Part shown: piece after piece, positions 4,686 through 6,356 of the stretch | Layout of the letters: each line of letters starts with the position of its first letter | How positions within the stretch are numbered: the first letter of the stretch is position 1 | DNA from: Candidatus Woesearchaeota archaeon | GTDB taxonomy: Archaea; Nanobdellota; Nanobdellia; Woesearchaeales; JACPBV01 | NCBI GenBank assembly: GCA_016180165.1 | Contig: JACPBU010000119.1 | Location: 1 to 6,356 of the forward strand | Length of the DNA: 6,356 bases | Direction: 5' to 3' | Notes under the pieces: generated by a model | The model's database searches: none | Seen by the model: only the letters and a program-made list of their open reading frames with translations | What the model was told of the DNA's origin: nothing | Position numbers and translations under genes: made by a program

Positions 4686-5228
4686 ATGTTTGGAGATAAA
4701 AAAAAGAGATTGGTCTACAGTGATTTGTTTAAGGATGCAAACAGGGATTTGCATGACGCTTTTTCTCAGGTCAGGGACGAATTCGAGGAGCACTTAACAG
4801 CCATCAACGAGAACACAGTTGAGCTGCAGTCAACCAACGAATTCCTTATTGCTTTAGAGCAGAAGATGGCCAAGATCGAGGAGCGCCTTGACCAGTTTGT
4901 CATTGTCTTTGAGAAGCTCGGCATTACCATCCTTAAAGAAGAGGAATTCAAGCCAGTAAAGCTCACCAAGAGAGAGCAGGAGGTTTTCCTTGTCCTCTAC
5001 ACTCAGGAGCAGGTCAAAGGCTCGCTTACCTACCTCGACATTGCCCACAGCACCGGCTTGCCCGAAGACCTGATTTCCTCCTATCTTGCCGGCATGCTGA
5101 GCAAAGGCGTCCCGATAAGGAAGCACTACATCAACAATCAGGCCCATTTCAGCCTCAATCCCGCCTTTAAGGCAAAACAGGCGAAGGAAAACATCCTCCA
5201 GATAGAGCAGAAGACCCTGGTGGATTAA
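4686..5228 (+). CDS. Coiled-coil/winged-helix protein, 180 aa, related in architecture to its upstream neighbour
   Basis: Specific function not recognised. A short basic start (MFGDKKKR) leads into NRDLHDAFSQVRDEFEEHLTAINENT (19-44), which parallels the SNLHDLLFYSFNN...TDTKNLFSSIQQ stretch of the 320-aa protein. Residues about 45-78 form a coiled coil (LEQKMAKIEERLDQFV). Residues about 92-160 look like a helix-turn-helix/winged-helix domain: KLTKREQEVFLVLYT recalls sigma region 4/LuxR-type first helices, LTYLDIAHSTGLPEDLISSYLAGMLSKGV is the HTH, and IRKHYINNQAHFSLNP is the wing. From memory, similar proteins with an INENTxE motif and KLTxREQEVFL occur in many uncultivated archaeal genomes, without known function. 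The ATG at 4686 follows a GGGGGTG ribosome binding site. A T run closes the unit. It may act with the upstream protein as a heteromeric DNA-binding pair. Confidence 0.85.
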   Translation: MFGDKKKRLVYSDLFKDANRDLHDAFSQVRDEFEEHLTAINENTVELQSTNEFLIALEQKMAKIEERLDQFVIVFEKLGITILKEEEFKPVKLTKREQEVFLVLYTQEQVKGSLTYLDIAHSTGLPEDLISSYLAGMLSKGVPIRKHYINNQAHFSLNPAFKAKQAKENILQIEQKTLVD

Positions 5229-5244
5229 GGCCGGGAAAATTGTA

Positions 5245-5251
5245 TTTTTTT
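5245..5251 (+). terminator. Oligo-T terminator after the wHTH gene pair
   Basis: A run of seven T residues lies 17 nt after the stop of the 180-aa gene and is followed by more T-rich sequence up to about 5275. This is the standard form of an archaeal terminator and separates the wHTH genes from the recombinase gene. Confidence 0.5.
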
Positions 5252-5584
5252 ATTATATTTGGGTGCTTATTTTTCATTTCGTTTTCCAGTTTTTTGAAAG
5301 AGAGTTTGAAAAGAGTTAGAATAAAAACTTTAATTAAAAACAAAAATTTGTAATCTTATCAACAACCTAAATCAATTAACCAATCATAATCTTTAGGCTC
5401 GGGATAGGAAGAACCCTTAGCAGACTTCAGTCCGCAGTAGTTTAGTCAAAAAATTCGTTAGAACATTATTGGCATCCTCCCCCCCCCTTCATTGGCAGAA
5501 TTTGCCATTTCTCGACCCTTTTGCAAAAAATGCAACCTTTCTCCTACTTTTGTTTCGTTTTCTTGGAGTTTTTTTGCCTAAACA

Positions 5585-5634
5585 CAACATTTAAAAACAA
5601 GTATTGCATTTTATTGGAATTCTGCCCGTTCACT
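5585..5634 (+). promoter_or_regulatory. Recombinase promoter
   Basis: CAACATTTAAAAACAAG gives a TATA-like element at about 5589-5597, predicting a start near 5620 and a leader of about 15 nt with no Shine-Dalgarno sequence. A weaker A/T element (CATTTTATTGG, 5607-5617) would instead give a leaderless start at 5635. One arm of the 9-bp inverted repeat (AATTCTGCC, 5618-5626) lies at the predicted start site, so a bound recombinase could repress its own gene. Confidence 0.45.
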
Positions 5635-6297
5635 ATGCCAAAAAAGTTTAATGAATATTATCTTAGCTGGGAAGAGATAAACAGCATTATCAAGGCAGCT
5701 AAAAATCTCAAAGAGAGTTTAGTCCTAAAGTTGTTGGCCAGGACAGGGATGAGGAGATTTGAACTTGTCAATATCAAAATAAAGGATGTTGATTTTGAGA
5801 GAAAACGGATATTTATCGAAAGGGGGAAGGGTGGCAAAGGAAAAGACCTAAAATCAAGGGCGGTTCCAATAGATGGTGATGCTCTGCAATCGGTTAAATT
5901 CTACCTGGGAAGCCGAAAGACTGGCTTTTTGATACAGAGCAATAAGAAATCCCACGATGGGATATCTTTAAGCCAAATTAACCGGATTGTAGCGAATTGC
6001 GCAGAGCGTGCAGGCATCAAGAACCCCAATCCAAACCTTAAAAACCTCAATCCCCATATATTCAGGCATAGCTTTTCCCGACTAAGCCTGGCTGCAGGAA
6101 TTCCCTTCAACATGGTGCAAAAAATAGCAGGGCATGCAGATGCGAGGACCACATTGCAAATGTATGGAATCCCCTCAATTACTGACACCCAACTGCTTTA
6201 TGAGCAAAAATTGGTTGAAAAATTTCATGAAAGGCCTAAACACAAAGATTCTCCCCTCGCAGCATTTACCGATGAAAAGAGCGCGCAAAACCCCTAA
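5635..6297 (+). CDS. Tyrosine recombinase/integrase, catalytic domain only, 220 aa
   Basis: This is a site-specific recombinase of the Xer/phage-integrase superfamily, which cuts and rejoins DNA through a covalent phosphotyrosine. The catalytic set is complete: Arg40 (TGMRR), a Lys in GKGGKGK (65-70), His141 and Arg144 (HIFRH), His167 (AGHAD) and the nucleophile Tyr177 (LQMYG). At 220 residues it lacks the N-terminal core-binding (SAM-like) domain of about 90 residues found in XerA/XerD, so it is a single-domain form or relies on a partner for DNA clamping. The ATG at 5635 is preferred over an in-frame ATG at 5521 because the added 38 residues are Phe/Cys-rich and non-family-like, and the TATA element lies between the two. 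It could be a chromosome dimer resolvase (XerA-like) or an element integrase. Only 59 bp follow it in the window, without further mobile genes. Confidence 0.92.
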   Translation: MPKKFNEYYLSWEEINSIIKAAKNLKESLVLKLLARTGMRRFELVNIKIKDVDFERKRIFIERGKGGKGKDLKSRAVPIDGDALQSVKFYLGSRKTGFLIQSNKKSHDGISLSQINRIVANCAERAGIKNPNPNLKNLNPHIFRHSFSRLSLAAGIPFNMVQKIAGHADARTTLQMYGIPSITDTQLLYEQKLVEKFHERPKHKDSPLAAFTDEKSAQNP

Positions 6298-6356
6298 ACA
6301 AGATTGGTTGCTAAAAATCAATGAGGATACCATTCCCATTCCCTTTTCGTTTTCCC

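Larger units (their letters stand above)
5229..5634. other. 406-bp intergenic region upstream of the recombinase
   Basis: No gene is supported here. After the oligo-T terminator the sequence is A/T-rich to about 5395, then of mixed composition (5395-5520) with weak stem potential, such as GCAGAC/GTCCGC around TTCA near 5420-5435. A run of nine C residues sits at 5479-5487. ATTGGCA occurs twice (5468-5474 and 5491-5497). TGGCA/TGCCA (5493-5507) forms a 5-bp palindrome, and GGCAGAATT (5494-5502) is repeated inverted as AATTCTGCC (5618-5626) just before the recombinase start. These could belong to a recombination site, but nothing here is a recognised att or dif sequence. Confidence 0.45.

Noticed and set aside
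5479..5487. Run of nine C residues as a phase-variation tract
   Set aside because: It lies outside any coding region and away from the predicted promoter spacing; its length may also be affected by sequencing error.
5400..5520. tRNA-like fragment (TAGTTTAGTC ... TCGTTAGAACATT)
   Set aside because: The stretch recalls a tRNA D-arm, but no acceptor stem pairs, no TTCGANTC-type T-loop follows at the right distance, and the anticodon arm cannot be formed convincingly.
5521..5634. 38-residue N-terminal extension of the recombinase
   Set aside because: The extension is Phe/Cys/Leu-rich and unlike a core-binding domain, and the TATA element lies inside it. The ATG at 5635 gives a normal catalytic-domain start.

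Overview
The window looks like a chromosomal segment of an archaeon. Three core genes point that way: a polyprenyl diphosphate synthase with the archaeal/eukaryotic DGNRRWA signature, an RNA polymerase subunit L (RpoL), and a METTL5-type rRNA adenine methyltransferase. Promoters have archaeal BRE/TATA form. Two of them (for the 568 and 3580 starts) sit about 26-28 nt from the ATG, which predicts leaderless transcripts, while other genes carry Shine-Dalgarno sequences. The hypothetical proteins resemble ones I associate with DPANN-type genomes, but that placement is from memory and is inference.

Layout. Left half, all on the minus strand: methyltransferase (1879-2562), rpoL (1533-1799), a 191-residue protein of unknown function (772-1347), and uppS (1-568, cut by the window edge). 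Most of these have their own promoter, so they form a co-directional cluster rather than one tight operon. Two inverted repeats lie between the 191-aa gene and uppS. Right half, all on the plus strand: a 320-aa coiled-coil/winged-helix protein (3580-4542), a 180-aa protein of similar architecture (4686-5228), and a single-domain tyrosine recombinase (5635-6297).

Centre. About 1 kb without a convincing gene (2563-3579) separates the two divergent halves. It is strongly biased to C over G on the plus strand and has a layered structure: a C-rich stretch, three near-palindromic GGCGCTATANTGCGCC boxes, a block of A/T tracts, and an array of 15 TCCCA pentamers on an 11-bp register that ends just before the TATA box of the 320-aa gene. 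In the distal half of the array only the TCCCA core and its spacing are kept while the bases between have drifted, which suggests the pentamer and its helical phase are selected.

How it may work together (inference). A helically phased repeat array, an A/T-tract block, divergent transcription, two wHTH/coiled-coil proteins and a Xer-type recombinase are what one would expect of a replication-origin or DNA-segregation locus. The simplest alternative is an autoregulatory operator for the 320-aa protein. No Cdc6/Orc1, ParA or recognisable replication initiator is present in the window, so the function is unproven.
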